A DNA stretch of 50,279 nucleotides from Roseateles chitinivorans (lineage in GTDB: Bacteria > Pseudomonadota > Gammaproteobacteria > Burkholderiales > Burkholderiaceae_C). Positions 34,443-42,917 of the stretch are shown piece by piece. The translations under genes and the position numbers were made by a program. Location: positions 1 through 50,279 of the forward strand of contig NZ_PEOG01000043.1 of assembly GCF_002761755.1 (NCBI RefSeq), written 5' to 3'. Under the pieces are notes generated by a model that was not told the DNA's origin, did no database searches, and saw only the letters and a list, made by a program, of their open reading frames with translations. The number at the start of each line of letters is the position of its first letter. The stretch's first letter is position 1.

Positions 34443-35273
34443 ATGGACGCCCTCCGCCGCCAACTGCTCCGCCATGCCGCGCTCGGCGCCACCGCCCTGG
34501 CCGTGTCCGGGGCGGTCCGGACGGAGCCCCTGCAGGGCGGCCACCCGAGCGGCAATGCCGCACCGGGCCGGCCGCGATCGGGGCCGGTGCGGATCGTGGG
34601 CACCACCTTCGCCCGGCTCTTCGAGCCTGGCGCCGACAGTGCCAGACCGCGCGGCCTGGCGGTGGACCTGCTTGATGCGATCCTGATTCCTGCGGGCCAC
34701 ACGCCGCGCTACGAGTTCTATCCCTGGCTGCGGGCGCAATCGATGATCGAGCGCGGCCCGGCACAGATCCTGGTCGGTCCCTACCGGACGCCGGAGCGGG
34801 AGCGGCTGATGCGCTTCTCTCGCCAGGCTTTCTACGAGGACGCACTGGTCTTCTACGCGCGCCGGCGGGAAGAGGGCCTGTGGTGGGGCGACTTCCAGGC
34901 GCTGCAGCGGCTGCGCATCGGCGCGGTGCAGGGCTGGGTCTACGGCGAGCGCTTCGAGCAGGCGCGCGCCGGGCTGACGGTCACCGTCGTGCGTGACCTG
35001 GCCACCGCGCTGCGCATGCTGCAGCTGGGGCGACTGGACCTGATCGCCGCCAACCAGCGCAACTCGGAGCCGGTGATCCAGGAGCTGGGCCTGGGCGACC
35101 AGGTGGTCCTCTGCGCGCCGCCATTCGCGCAGCTCAAGGGGCATTTCGCATTCGGTCGCGAGCCGGCGGGCGAGTCCTGGCTCGCGCTGGTCGACGCCGG
35201 CATGCAGCGCCTGCGCGCCAGCGGCGAACTGCAGCAGATGGCCGCGCGGCGCGGCGTCGTGCTGCCCGATTGA
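34443..35273 (+). CDS. Periplasmic solute-binding-like protein (SBP_bac_3 type), orphan
   Basis: 276 residues from the ATG at 34443. The N-terminus (DALRRQLLRHAALGATALA) is a signal peptide with a twin arginine, so Tat export is possible. The rest resembles amino-acid-type binding proteins: GLAVDLLDAILIPAGHTPRYEFYPWLRAQSMIERG, ILVGPYRTPERERLMRFSRQAFYEDALVFYARR, LGRLDLIAANQRNSEPVIQELGL. No transporter genes nearby. TATCAT (34427-34432) ends ten bases before the ATG. Function unknown. Confidence 0.82.
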   Translation: MDALRRQLLRHAALGATALAVSGAVRTEPLQGGHPSGNAAPGRPRSGPVRIVGTTFARLFEPGADSARPRGLAVDLLDAILIPAGHTPRYEFYPWLRAQSMIERGPAQILVGPYRTPERERLMRFSRQAFYEDALVFYARRREEGLWWGDFQALQRLRIGAVQGWVYGERFEQARAGLTVTVVRDLATALRMLQLGRLDLIAANQRNSEPVIQELGLGDQVVLCAPPFAQLKGHFAFGREPAGESWLALVDAGMQRLRASGELQQMAARRGVVLPD

Positions 35274-35293
35274 GCGGCGCGCGCTGCCCGCTC
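35272..35293. terminator. Short inverted repeat at a convergent junction
   Basis: GAGCGG (35272-35277) and CCGCTC (35288-35293) span the two stop codons of the convergent SBP and DUF1304 genes. Stem 6 bp, no T-run; weak on its own, but it fits the pattern at all convergent junctions here. Confidence 0.35.
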
Positions 35294-35648
35294 AGCTCAG
35301 GAGCAGCAGCGCCAGGCCGATCGCGGCCGGCAGCGCCTGGATGAAGAGGATCTTGCGGCTGGCGGTCGCGGCACCGTAGAGCCCGGCCACCAGCACGCAG
35401 GCCAGGAAGAAGACCTTCACCGGACCGCCCGCGGCGCCCAGCACCAGTCCCCAGATCAGGCCCGCGGCCAGGAAGCCGTTGTAGAGGCCCTGGTTGGCGG
35501 CGAGCACCTTGCTCGCCTCGGCGAACTCGGGCGTCAGCCCGAAGGCCTTCCGGCCGGTGGGCGTGGTCCAGAGAAACATCTCCAGCACCAGGATGTAGAC
35601 GTGGATGAGCGCGACAAGCGCGACGACGATGTTGGCGGCTGTGTTCAT
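35292..35648 (-). CDS. DUF1304 family small membrane protein
   Basis: 118 residues with four hydrophobic helices (ANIVVALVALIHVYILVLEMFLW; ANQGLYNGFLAAGLIWGLVLG; VKVFFLACVLVAGLYGAATAS; LFIQALPAAIGLALLLLS). The ANQGLYNGFLAAGL segment is characteristic of DUF1304. Function unknown. The start at 35648 has a TAAAGT hexamer 7 bases upstream and no Shine-Dalgarno sequence. Divergent from rep. Confidence 0.9.
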   Translation of the reverse strand: MNTAANIVVALVALIHVYILVLEMFLWTTPTGRKAFGLTPEFAEASKVLAANQGLYNGFLAAGLIWGLVLGAAGGPVKVFFLACVLVAGLYGAATASRKILFIQALPAAIGLALLLLS

Positions 35649-35712
35649 GGTTCGCACTTTACGTCCCGCTATCATCCCCGGCCCGCCCGCAGTTCCCTGT
35701 CCCGCACGTTCC

Positions 35713-37779
35713 ATGTCCAAGACGCAGCTCAATCCCGCCCAGTTGCAGGCCGTGCATCACCTCGCGGGACCGTGCCTGGTGATCGCGGGCGCGGGTTCGG
35801 GCAAGACCAGCGTGATCACGCAGAAGATCGCCAAGCTGATGTCCGAGGGCTACCGGCCGAAGAACATCGCCGCGATCACCTTCACGAACAAGGCCTCGCA
35901 GGAGATGCGCGAGCGCGCCAAGCATCTGGTGGGCAGCAAGGCGGGCTCGGAGCTGGTGATCTCGACCTTCCACTCGCTGGGCGTGCGCATCCTGCGCGAG
36001 GACGGCCGCCACCTCGGGCTCAAGGAGCAGTTCTCGATCCTGGACTCGGACGACGTGCTGTCCGTGCTCCGCGACGCGGGCGGCACCACCGACGCGGCGA
36101 CCGCCAAGTCCTGGCAGTGGACGATCTCGCTGTGGAAGAACCAGAACCTCAGCCCGCAGCAGGCGCTGGCCTACGCCAAGGACGACATGGAGCGCGCCGC
36201 CGCCGTCGTCATGCAGCGCTACCAGGAACGCCTGACCGCCTACCAGGCGGTGGACTTCGACGACCTGATCGGCATGCCGCTGCGGCTGCTGCAGACCAAC
36301 GAGGAAGCGCGCGGCAAGTGGCAGGAGACGCTGCGCTACGTGCTGGTCGACGAGTACCAGGACACCAACGCCGTCCAGTACGAGCTGCTGAAGTGCCTGG
36401 TGGGCGAGCGCGCGATGTTCACCGCCGTGGGCGACGATGACCAGTCCATCTACGGCTGGCGCGGCGCGACGATCGAGAACCTCAAGAAGCTGCCGGTCGA
36501 TTTCCCGCAGCTCAAGGTGATCCCGCTGGAGCAGAACTACCGCTCCACCAGCGCGATCCTGCGCGCGGCCAACAACGTGATCGGCGGCAATCCGAAGCTG
36601 TTCCCCAAGACGCTGTGGAGCGAGTTCGGCGAAGGCGATCCCATCACGCTGATCGAGGCCGATGGCGAGGAGCATGAGGCCGAACGTGCCGTCGCGCGCA
36701 TCCAGTCGATCCGCGCGAACCATCCGACGACCAAGTTCTCCGACTTCGCCATCCTGTACCGCGCCAACCACCAGGCCCGCATCTTCGAGCAGGCGCTGCG
36801 CCGGGCCGAGATCCCGTACAAGGTCTCCGGCGGCCAGAGCTTCTTCGACCGCACCGAGATCAAGGACCTCTGCGCCTGGCTGCGCCTGCTGGTCAACCAG
36901 GACGACGACCCGGCCTTCCTGCGCGCGGTGACCACGCCCAAGCGCGGCATCGGCCACCAGACGCTGGGCCACCTGAGCGACTTCTCGGCCAAGTGGAAGC
37001 TGTCGATGTTCGAGTCGCTGTTCGCCGAATCGCTGAAGGCGACGCTGTCGAGCAAAGCGCTGCACGGCCTGCACGAGTTCGGCCGCTATGTCGTCGACCT
37101 CGAGTACCGCGCGCGCCATGCCGTCGGGGGCGAGGAGGGCAAGGCGCTGATGATGGAGTGGCTCAAGGACATCGGCTACGAGCAGTACCTCGTCGACCAG
37201 GAGGAGAACGAGAAGGTCGCGCAGGCCCGCTGGGGCAACGTGCTCGACTTCGTCGACTGGGTCGCCAAGCGCTGCGGCGGCGAGATCTCCACCGACGGCG
37301 GCATCACCACCGAGAGCCCGCGCCAATCGCTGCTGGAGGTCGCGCAGACGATCAGCGTCATCCTGTCGCTGGCCGAACGCCAGGAGGAGCAGGACCAGGT
37401 CGTGCTGACGACGCTGCATGCCTCCAAGGGCCTGGAGTGGCCGCATGTGCTGCTGGCCGGGGTCAACGAGGGCCTGCTGCCGTTCAAGGCGGAGAACGAG
37501 GACCTCACGCCGCAGCGCGTCGAGGAGGAGCGCCGGCTGATGTACGTCGGCATCACCCGCGCGCGACGCACGCTGGCGGTGTCGACGCTGCGCCGTCGCA
37601 AGAAGAATCGCGAGACCGTGGTGGGCGTGCCTTCGCGCTTCATCGCGGAGATGAAGCTCAACGAGAGCGGCATCAAGGAAGACCCGCGGGAGAAGCTCAA
37701 GCGCATGCGCGAGCAACTGGCCGCCAAGGCTGCGGAGACCGCGGCCCGGCAGGCGCAGGCGGCGAAGGACGAGCGCTGA
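35713..37779 (+). CDS. rep: ATP-dependent DNA helicase Rep (UvrD/Rep superfamily 1A)
   Basis: 688 residues, close to E. coli Rep in length. Motif I AGAGSGKT (25-32), motif Ia ITFTNKASQEMRERA, motif II VDEYQDTN, motif III VGDDDQSIYGWRGA, motif IV LEQNYRST, motif V LTTLHASKGLEWPHVLLAG and motif VI VEEERRLMYVGITRAR. It clears protein roadblocks ahead of replication forks. The ATG at 35713 begins the conserved MSKTQLNPAQLQAV; the longer frame upstream overlaps the divergent promoter. A TATCAT -10 lies at 35670-35675. Confidence 0.95.
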   Translation: MSKTQLNPAQLQAVHHLAGPCLVIAGAGSGKTSVITQKIAKLMSEGYRPKNIAAITFTNKASQEMRERAKHLVGSKAGSELVISTFHSLGVRILREDGRHLGLKEQFSILDSDDVLSVLRDAGGTTDAATAKSWQWTISLWKNQNLSPQQALAYAKDDMERAAAVVMQRYQERLTAYQAVDFDDLIGMPLRLLQTNEEARGKWQETLRYVLVDEYQDTNAVQYELLKCLVGERAMFTAVGDDDQSIYGWRGATIENLKKLPVDFPQLKVIPLEQNYRSTSAILRAANNVIGGNPKLFPKTLWSEFGEGDPITLIEADGEEHEAERAVARIQSIRANHPTTKFSDFAILYRANHQARIFEQALRRAEIPYKVSGGQSFFDRTEIKDLCAWLRLLVNQDDDPAFLRAVTTPKRGIGHQTLGHLSDFSAKWKLSMFESLFAESLKATLSSKALHGLHEFGRYVVDLEYRARHAVGGEEGKALMMEWLKDIGYEQYLVDQEENEKVAQARWGNVLDFVDWVAKRCGGEISTDGGITTESPRQSLLEVAQTISVILSLAERQEEQDQVVLTTLHASKGLEWPHVLLAGVNEGLLPFKAENEDLTPQRVEEERRLMYVGITRARRTLAVSTLRRRKKNRETVVGVPSRFIAEMKLNESGIKEDPREKLKRMREQLAAKAAETAARQAQAAKDER

Positions 37780-37905
37780 GCAACGCCAGTCAGCCGACCC
37801 ACGGCGGCAGGGGCGCGAGCCAAAGATTCTTACTGGTTCGGGTCATTACGAGGCCCAGTCCGCCTTCCTAGCATCCGGTCCCTCTGCGCCCGCCGAGGAG
37901 ACCCC

Positions 37906-38469
37906 ATGTCCGCCGCTCCGTTCCCGAAGTCGCGCTTCAGCGACGCGCTGCCGCCCGAAGAGGCCGCCGCTCGCCACCGCCTCATCGGCACGATCGCTGA
38001 CGAACTTCGCAAGGCCCACTGGAACCCGGCCACCCTGCCGATCAACGCGCAGCGCCTGGCCGAGGGCGCGGGCGTCGAGGTGCGCGATCGCGGTGGCGCG
38101 CAGGAGCCGCTGTACCCGTATCGCGGCCGCCTGCTCTACCTCGACGACCGCCCGGTGATCGAGATCAACCTGGGCGAGGAGGCGCTGCGGCGGCGCATCG
38201 TGCTGGCGCATGCGCTGGGCCACCACCTGCTGGGCCACGGGCCGGTGCCGCCGGAGACCCTGACCACCTTGTCGACCTGCTGCCCGCAGCGCATCGAGCA
38301 GGAGGCCCACCACTTCGCGCTGGACCTGCTGATGCCGGAGGTCGCGATCTACCGGTTGATGGACCACGGCATGCTGAGCGCCCGCAAGCTGGCGCAGAAG
38401 TTCCAGGTCCCCGAGGCCTCGCTGCATGAACGGATGCAGGCGCTCGACCGCGGGAGCGGCTATCTCTGA
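37906..38469 (+). CDS. ImmA/IrrE-family protein with a degenerate zinc-protease motif
   Basis: 187 residues. The fold matches ImmA/IrrE metallo-peptidases: NAQRLAEGAGVEV, a beta-hairpin with IEINLGEEALRRRIVLAHALGHHLLGHG, then EQEAHHFALDLLMPEVAIYRL and a final helix-turn-helix-like SARKLAQKFQVPEASLHERMQAL. The expected HExxH motif reads HALGH (H102-H106): the catalytic glutamate is A103 (GCG, 38212-38214), while both histidines and E133 remain. It may bind zinc but not cleave. GAGGAG precedes the ATG. No adjacent HTH repressor, unlike classical ImmA/ImmR pairs. Confidence 0.88.
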   Translation: MSAAPFPKSRFSDALPPEEAAARHRLIGTIADELRKAHWNPATLPINAQRLAEGAGVEVRDRGGAQEPLYPYRGRLLYLDDRPVIEINLGEEALRRRIVLAHALGHHLLGHGPVPPETLTTLSTCCPQRIEQEAHHFALDLLMPEVAIYRLMDHGMLSARKLAQKFQVPEASLHERMQALDRGSGYL

Positions 38470-38562
38470 CCGCGGCGCGCGGCCTCCTGCCCCCTGTAAG
38501 GTCTGCCATGTCACCGGGTCCAGGGGGATGGAGGCCATCGGCAAACGGCAGAATGCGGCCGC

Positions 38563-39261
38563 ATGACCGCCTCCGCTGCCAAGCCCGCCTCCCGGATGGG
38601 TGTCGCATTGCCGCTGCTGACCTTCCTCAGCGCCGCCCTCGCCATCCTCGCGCTGTCCCAGCCGCCCCAGCTGCCGCCGACGCTAGCCTTCGTCTTCAAG
38701 CCGCTGACGACCGTCCTCATCCTGCTGTACGCCTGGCCGCGGGGCCTGCAGCAGCCGCGCCTGGCGCGCTGGCTGCGGGCCGGCCTGCTGTGCTCGCTGG
38801 TCGGTGACGTGGCATTGCTCTGGCCGGAGCAGGGCTTCCTGCCCGGGCTGGTGAGCTTCCTGGCGGCGCACGTCTGCTACATCGTCGGCTTCTGCACGCG
38901 CAAGCGGCTGGGCGCGGTGCGCTGGCCCTTCCTGATGTTCGGCGTCATCGCGGCGATGGTGCTGGGCCGGCTCTGGTCCAGCATTCCGGCCGCGCTGCAG
39001 GCGCCGGTGGTGGTCTACGTGGTCTGCCTGGCGACCATGGCCGCGCAGGCGTGGGCCTGGTGGCGCGGCAGCGTCGGCCAGTCCGACGAGCCGCTGGCGC
39101 GCTGGGCCGCCTGGGGCGGCACGCTGTTCGTGCTGTCCGACGCGATGCTGGCGATCAACAAGTTCGCCGGCCCGCTCGACATGGCCAGCTTCTGGGTGCT
39201 GGCGAGCTACTGGCCGGCGCAATGGTGCATCGCCAGCAGCCTGGGACGAGCACGCGCATGA
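38563..39261 (+). CDS. Lysoplasmalogenase (YhhN/TMEM86 family)
   Basis: 232 residues, eight likely membrane helices. The conserved residues of the family are visible: FVFKPLTT, LVGDVALLWP and FVLSDAMLAINKF. Mammalian TMEM86 hydrolyses the vinyl-ether bond of lysoplasmalogens; in aerobic bacteria the true substrate is uncertain. CAGAAT ends 8 bases before the ATG and no Shine-Dalgarno sequence is present. Its TGA overlaps the ATG of the next gene. Confidence 0.9.
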   Translation: MTASAAKPASRMGVALPLLTFLSAALAILALSQPPQLPPTLAFVFKPLTTVLILLYAWPRGLQQPRLARWLRAGLLCSLVGDVALLWPEQGFLPGLVSFLAAHVCYIVGFCTRKRLGAVRWPFLMFGVIAAMVLGRLWSSIPAALQAPVVVYVVCLATMAAQAWAWWRGSVGQSDEPLARWAAWGGTLFVLSDAMLAINKFAGPLDMASFWVLASYWPAQWCIASSLGRARA

Positions 39262-41915
39262 ACATCGTCCTGCCTCGGCGCCTGCCGGCATTGGCCACCT
39301 TGGCGGCCAGTGCCGCCTGCGCGGTTGCCGGGCTCTGGCTCGCGCGTCATTACCCGATCGAGCCGGTCGCCGCCGTGGCACTTTGGACGGCCCTGGCCGT
39401 CGCCAGCTTCTTCGGCTGGCGCGCGCTGCCCTTCCTGGTGCCGGCGCTGGTGCCGGCGATCGGCTTCGCGCCCTGGACCGGTTGGATCACCTTCGAGGAA
39501 CTGGATCTGGTCGTGCTGGCGGTGGCGGCGGGCGGCTATGCAGCGCTCGCGCTCACGGCGCCCGCGCAGAAGCCGGTGCCGTGGCGCTACCGCACGCTGC
39601 GCTGGCGCGCTGCCGTGCGGGTGCTGATGGCGGTCTTCGCCCTGTCGACGTTCATCGCCGTGTGGCGCGGCTTCGAGCACGCCGGCGGCATGCAATCCGG
39701 CTTCTGGCAAGGCTTCCAGGAGCCGATGAACAGCCTGCGCGCCGGCAAGAGCTTCTTCCTGGTGCTGCTGTTGCTGCCGCTGTGGCAGAAGGCCTCCGAC
39801 CTGCGGCCCTCGTCGGTGCAGCGCCTGTCCCGCGCGGCCTGGGTGCTGGTGCTGCTGAGCACCTCGCTGGGCGCGCTGTGGGAGCGCTGGGTCTATACCG
39901 GGCTGCTGGACTTCTCGACCGACTACCGGACCACCTCGCTGTTCTGGGAGATGAATGTCGGTGGCGCGTCGCTGGACGGCGCCCTCGCGCTGAGCCTGCC
40001 GTTCGCGCTGCTGTGGGCGATGCGGGAGCGCCGCCCGCTGCGCTTCCTCGGTGCGCTGGCGGTGCTGCTGCTGGCGTTCTATGCGTCGCTGACGACCTTC
40101 TCCCGCGGCGTCTATCTGGCGGTGCCGGTCGGCATGGCGCTGTGCGCGCTGCTGTGGGCGGTGCAGCGCCGCGAGGCGCTGGCGGCGGCGCGGCAGGAAG
40201 GATCGCTGTCCGGCAGCGGGGTCCAGGTGAGCGGCTCAGTGCCGCTGGGCTGGTCCGCCGGCGTGATCGCAGGCACCGGGCTGGCGGCCTGGGTACTGTT
40301 TGGCGCCGGCGGTTATCGGGCCTTGCTCGCGCTCGCCGGCAGCGTCGCGGTGCTGTTGGCGATGCCGGCCTCGCGCGCGGCCTGGCCTCGCGGGCAGCAG
40401 CGGGCGCTGCTGTTGCTGTCGCCCTTGCCGGCGCTGCTGCTGGCGCTCGGCGGCGGGCTGTTGATCGACCTCGTGCCCAAGGGTGCCTACCTGATCGACG
40501 GCGCGGTGGTGCTGCTGGGCCTGGGGCTGGGCTGGCTGTGGCGTGGCGGGCTGACGCAGCCGGCGCAGGCCTTCGCGTTCGCGGTGGTGTGGATGGCCAC
40601 GCTGGTGGGCGCCGGCCTGGTCGCGGCGCACTGGGGCGATGGTCGGGGGTTGGGACCGGTCGCGGCGGTGCTGGCCGTGCTGGCGATCGCGTGGATCTCG
40701 ACGCAATGGTCGCCGCGCGTTGGCGCCGACCTGCGCACCGTCGGCTGGCGGATCCGGGGCCTGGTCTGGACCGGCTGCCTGCTGGCCTGTGCGGTGGTCG
40801 CGGCCCTGGGCGGTGGCGCCTACATCGGACAGCGGATGTCGACCGGGCAGCAGGACTTCGAGGGGCGCCTCGAGCACTGGCGCGTCGGCCTGGACCTGCT
40901 CAAGACGATGGACGAATGGCTGCTCGGCAAGGGCAGCGGCCGCTTCCCGGCGAGCTTCGCCAATGGCGGTCCCTTCGATGAGCGCGTCGGCGACTATCGC
41001 CTGAATCCCGCTCGCGGAGACGGCCTGGCTGCCGGGCTGCCGGGCGCGGAGCCATCGCCGCGACCGACCGTCACGCTGACCAGCGGCCTGCACATGATGG
41101 GCAACGGCGAGATGTTCCGCCTCAGCCAGCGGGTGCCAGCGGTGGCGGGCGAGGTGGCGGCGACGGTGACCTTGCGGACCCAGTTCAAGACGCGGCTGCG
41201 CGTCGAGATCTGCGAGAAGTTCCTGCTCTATCCGCTGCGCTGCGTCGACCGCGAAGCCGACGTCGAGCCGCTGGGCGGTGCCTGGCAGCCGGTGCAGCTG
41301 AAGCTCGGGCATGCGCCGCCGGACTTCGGCGGTTCGACCTGGGCGCCGCGGCGGCTGGTGGCGTCGGTGACGCAGAACTGGCGCGGCGGCGTGCTGGAGA
41401 TCGCGTCGGTGTCGGTCGCCGACAGCGTGCACGGTCCGCTGCTGCACAACGGCGATTTCAGCGAGGGCCTGGCGCGCTGGTACTTCACCAGCGACCGCAA
41501 CCACATGCCCTTCCACATGAAGAGCCTGCCCTTGCATGTGCTGTTCGAGCAGGGCCTCTTCGGCCTGGCGCTGTGGAGCAGCCTGCTGGTGACGGTGCTG
41601 TGGCGCTGCACTTTCGGTGCTGGCCGCCGTCATCCGCTGTCGCCGGCGGTGGTGGGCGGCCTGTCGGCCTTCGTGATCGTCGGCCTCTTCGACAGCCTGA
41701 TCGACGCCCCGCGGATCGCGTTCCTGTTCTACGCGCTGATGGCGCTGGGCCTTGGCCTGCGCACGCCCTCGCGCCGCCCCCGCGGCCCCGGCGACCTGGA
41801 CTCCACCCACGGCCTCGAGACGGTGCAGCCGGACATGGATTCCGATTTCGAGAGCGCCCCGGAAGTCCGCCGCGCGATGAAGGCGGCCGGCGTCAAGCTC
41901 AAAGCCCCCCGCTGA
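39258..41915 (+). CDS. O-antigen ligase/polymerase-like membrane protein with large inserted domain
   Basis: 885 residues from the ATG at 39258, which overlaps the stop of the lysoplasmalogenase gene (ATGA). Residues 1-530 hold many membrane helices and the Wzy/WaaL-type stretch LTTFSRGVYLAVPVG (about 279-293). The second signature, EGRLEHWRVGLDLLKTMDEWLLGKGSGRFP (from about 534), is followed by a soluble insertion of about 185 residues (567-750; QFKTRLRVEICEKFLLYPLRCV, LHNGDFSEGLARWYF) that looks like a beta-sandwich carbohydrate-binding module. The final helices (LPLHVLFEQGLFGLALW) then resume. No other polysaccharide genes are nearby, so the substrate is unknown. Confidence 0.8.
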   Translation: MNIVLPRRLPALATLAASAACAVAGLWLARHYPIEPVAAVALWTALAVASFFGWRALPFLVPALVPAIGFAPWTGWITFEELDLVVLAVAAGGYAALALTAPAQKPVPWRYRTLRWRAAVRVLMAVFALSTFIAVWRGFEHAGGMQSGFWQGFQEPMNSLRAGKSFFLVLLLLPLWQKASDLRPSSVQRLSRAAWVLVLLSTSLGALWERWVYTGLLDFSTDYRTTSLFWEMNVGGASLDGALALSLPFALLWAMRERRPLRFLGALAVLLLAFYASLTTFSRGVYLAVPVGMALCALLWAVQRREALAAARQEGSLSGSGVQVSGSVPLGWSAGVIAGTGLAAWVLFGAGGYRALLALAGSVAVLLAMPASRAAWPRGQQRALLLLSPLPALLLALGGGLLIDLVPKGAYLIDGAVVLLGLGLGWLWRGGLTQPAQAFAFAVVWMATLVGAGLVAAHWGDGRGLGPVAAVLAVLAIAWISTQWSPRVGADLRTVGWRIRGLVWTGCLLACAVVAALGGGAYIGQRMSTGQQDFEGRLEHWRVGLDLLKTMDEWLLGKGSGRFPASFANGGPFDERVGDYRLNPARGDGLAAGLPGAEPSPRPTVTLTSGLHMMGNGEMFRLSQRVPAVAGEVAATVTLRTQFKTRLRVEICEKFLLYPLRCVDREADVEPLGGAWQPVQLKLGHAPPDFGGSTWAPRRLVASVTQNWRGGVLEIASVSVADSVHGPLLHNGDFSEGLARWYFTSDRNHMPFHMKSLPLHVLFEQGLFGLALWSSLLVTVLWRCTFGAGRRHPLSPAVVGGLSAFVIVGLFDSLIDAPRIAFLFYALMALGLGLRTPSRRPRGPGDLDSTHGLETVQPDMDSDFESAPEVRRAMKAAGVKLKAPR

Positions 41916-41916
41916 A

Positions 41917-41941
41917 TTTAAAAGAATGCCTCCCCCGAGGC
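41917..41941 (-). terminator. Minus-strand intrinsic terminator
   Basis: On the minus strand GCCTC-GGGG-GAGGC (41941 to 41928) is followed by ATTCTTTTAAA. It would end transcripts of the minus-strand LytTR operon after they pass the large hairpin at 41942-42043. Confidence 0.65.
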
Positions 41942-42043
41942 ACGCGGCTGCGAGTCGGGTGCCGGGCTAGGCGCAAACCGCAGCCATAGCAGCGCTATGG
42001 CGAGGATTTGCAACACCGCCCGGCGCCCGACTCGCAGTCGCGT
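41942..42043. repeat. Large nested hairpin at a convergent junction
   Basis: Arms 41942-41967 (starts ACGCGGCTGCGAGTCGGG) and 42018-42043 pair over 26 positions with no mismatch except two G-U type pairs. Inside are GCAAA/TTTGC (41973-41977, 42007-42011) and CCATAGC-AGC-GCTATGG (41984-42000). The right arm ends on the last base of the LytTR stop codon. In RNA this makes one long multi-tier stem on either strand. It may serve as a bidirectional terminator or be a mobile palindromic repeat. Confidence 0.85.
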
Positions 42044-42870
42044 CACATGCCTTTGAAGAGGTGGGTGTAGCTGCGGCTAACTTCCAGCTTTTCGTCGAGC
42101 CCGCGCACGCCGACGAGCTGGCGGCCGCGGAAGTCGCGGCTGATGCCGTTGATCGCCTTCACGTTGACCAGCGTCGAACGGTGGATCTGCCAGAACAGCT
42201 GCGGGTCGAGCTCCTCGACCAGCTCCTTGATCGGCTTGCGGATCAGCGCCTCGACGGTCGGCGTCTGGACGCGGGTGTACTTCTCGTCGCTGATGAAGAA
42301 CAGCACGTCCTCCACCGGGATCATCTGGATGGTCTGGCCGACCGAGGCCTGGATCCATTGCAGGTACTTGGGTGCGCCGCTGGCGTTGTTCACCCGCGCC
42401 GACAGCGAGTGCAGCAGCTGCTGCAGCGTGCCGGTGGCCGGACCGTCGGGCTCGGCCTCGCCGCTGCGCTGGGCCAGGCGCTTCTTGATGCGTCCGACGG
42501 TGACCTGCAGCCGGTCGCGCTCGGCGGGCTTGAGCACGTAGTCGCAGACGCCCTGCTCGAAGGCCTCGACCGCGTACTGGTCGTAGGCGGTGATGAAGAC
42601 GATCTCGGGCAGTGCCCACTCGTCGTCGTCGGGCAGCTGCGCGATCTGCTTGGCGGCTTCCACGCCGGTCAGGCCCGGCATGCGGATGTCGAGGAAGACC
42701 AGATCCGGCCGGTGTTCCTTGACCAGCTCGACGGCCTCCAGGCCATTCTTGGCCTCGGCGACGATCTGGAGCTCGGGCCAGACCTCGGCGATGCGGCTGC
42801 GCAGCTGCTCGCGCATCAGTCGTTCATCGTCGGCGAGGACGGCGCGGGGGGCGGGGGTGGTGTCGCTCAT
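42043..42870 (-). CDS. LytTR-family response regulator (AlgR-like)
   Basis: 275 residues. The receiver domain holds D61 in LVFLDIRMPG, an ADDE acidic pocket near the N-terminus and the lysine in VLKP. The C-terminal LytTR DNA-binding domain reads EDVLFFISDEKYTRVQT, IRKPIKELVEELDPQLFWQIHRSTLVNV and FRGRQLVGVRGLDEKLEVSRSYTHLF. The start MSDTTPAPR at 42870 is preferred over a longer non-conserved frame. Likely partner of the LytS-type kinase two genes upstream. Confidence 0.94.
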   Translation of the reverse strand: MSDTTPAPRAVLADDERLMREQLRSRIAEVWPELQIVAEAKNGLEAVELVKEHRPDLVFLDIRMPGLTGVEAAKQIAQLPDDDEWALPEIVFITAYDQYAVEAFEQGVCDYVLKPAERDRLQVTVGRIKKRLAQRSGEAEPDGPATGTLQQLLHSLSARVNNASGAPKYLQWIQASVGQTIQMIPVEDVLFFISDEKYTRVQTPTVEALIRKPIKELVEELDPQLFWQIHRSTLVNVKAINGISRDFRGRQLVGVRGLDEKLEVSRSYTHLFKGM

Positions 42871-42917
42871 GAGGGGCGATGTTAGGGCAGGCGCCGGCCC
42901 GGAGACCGGCGGGAGGT

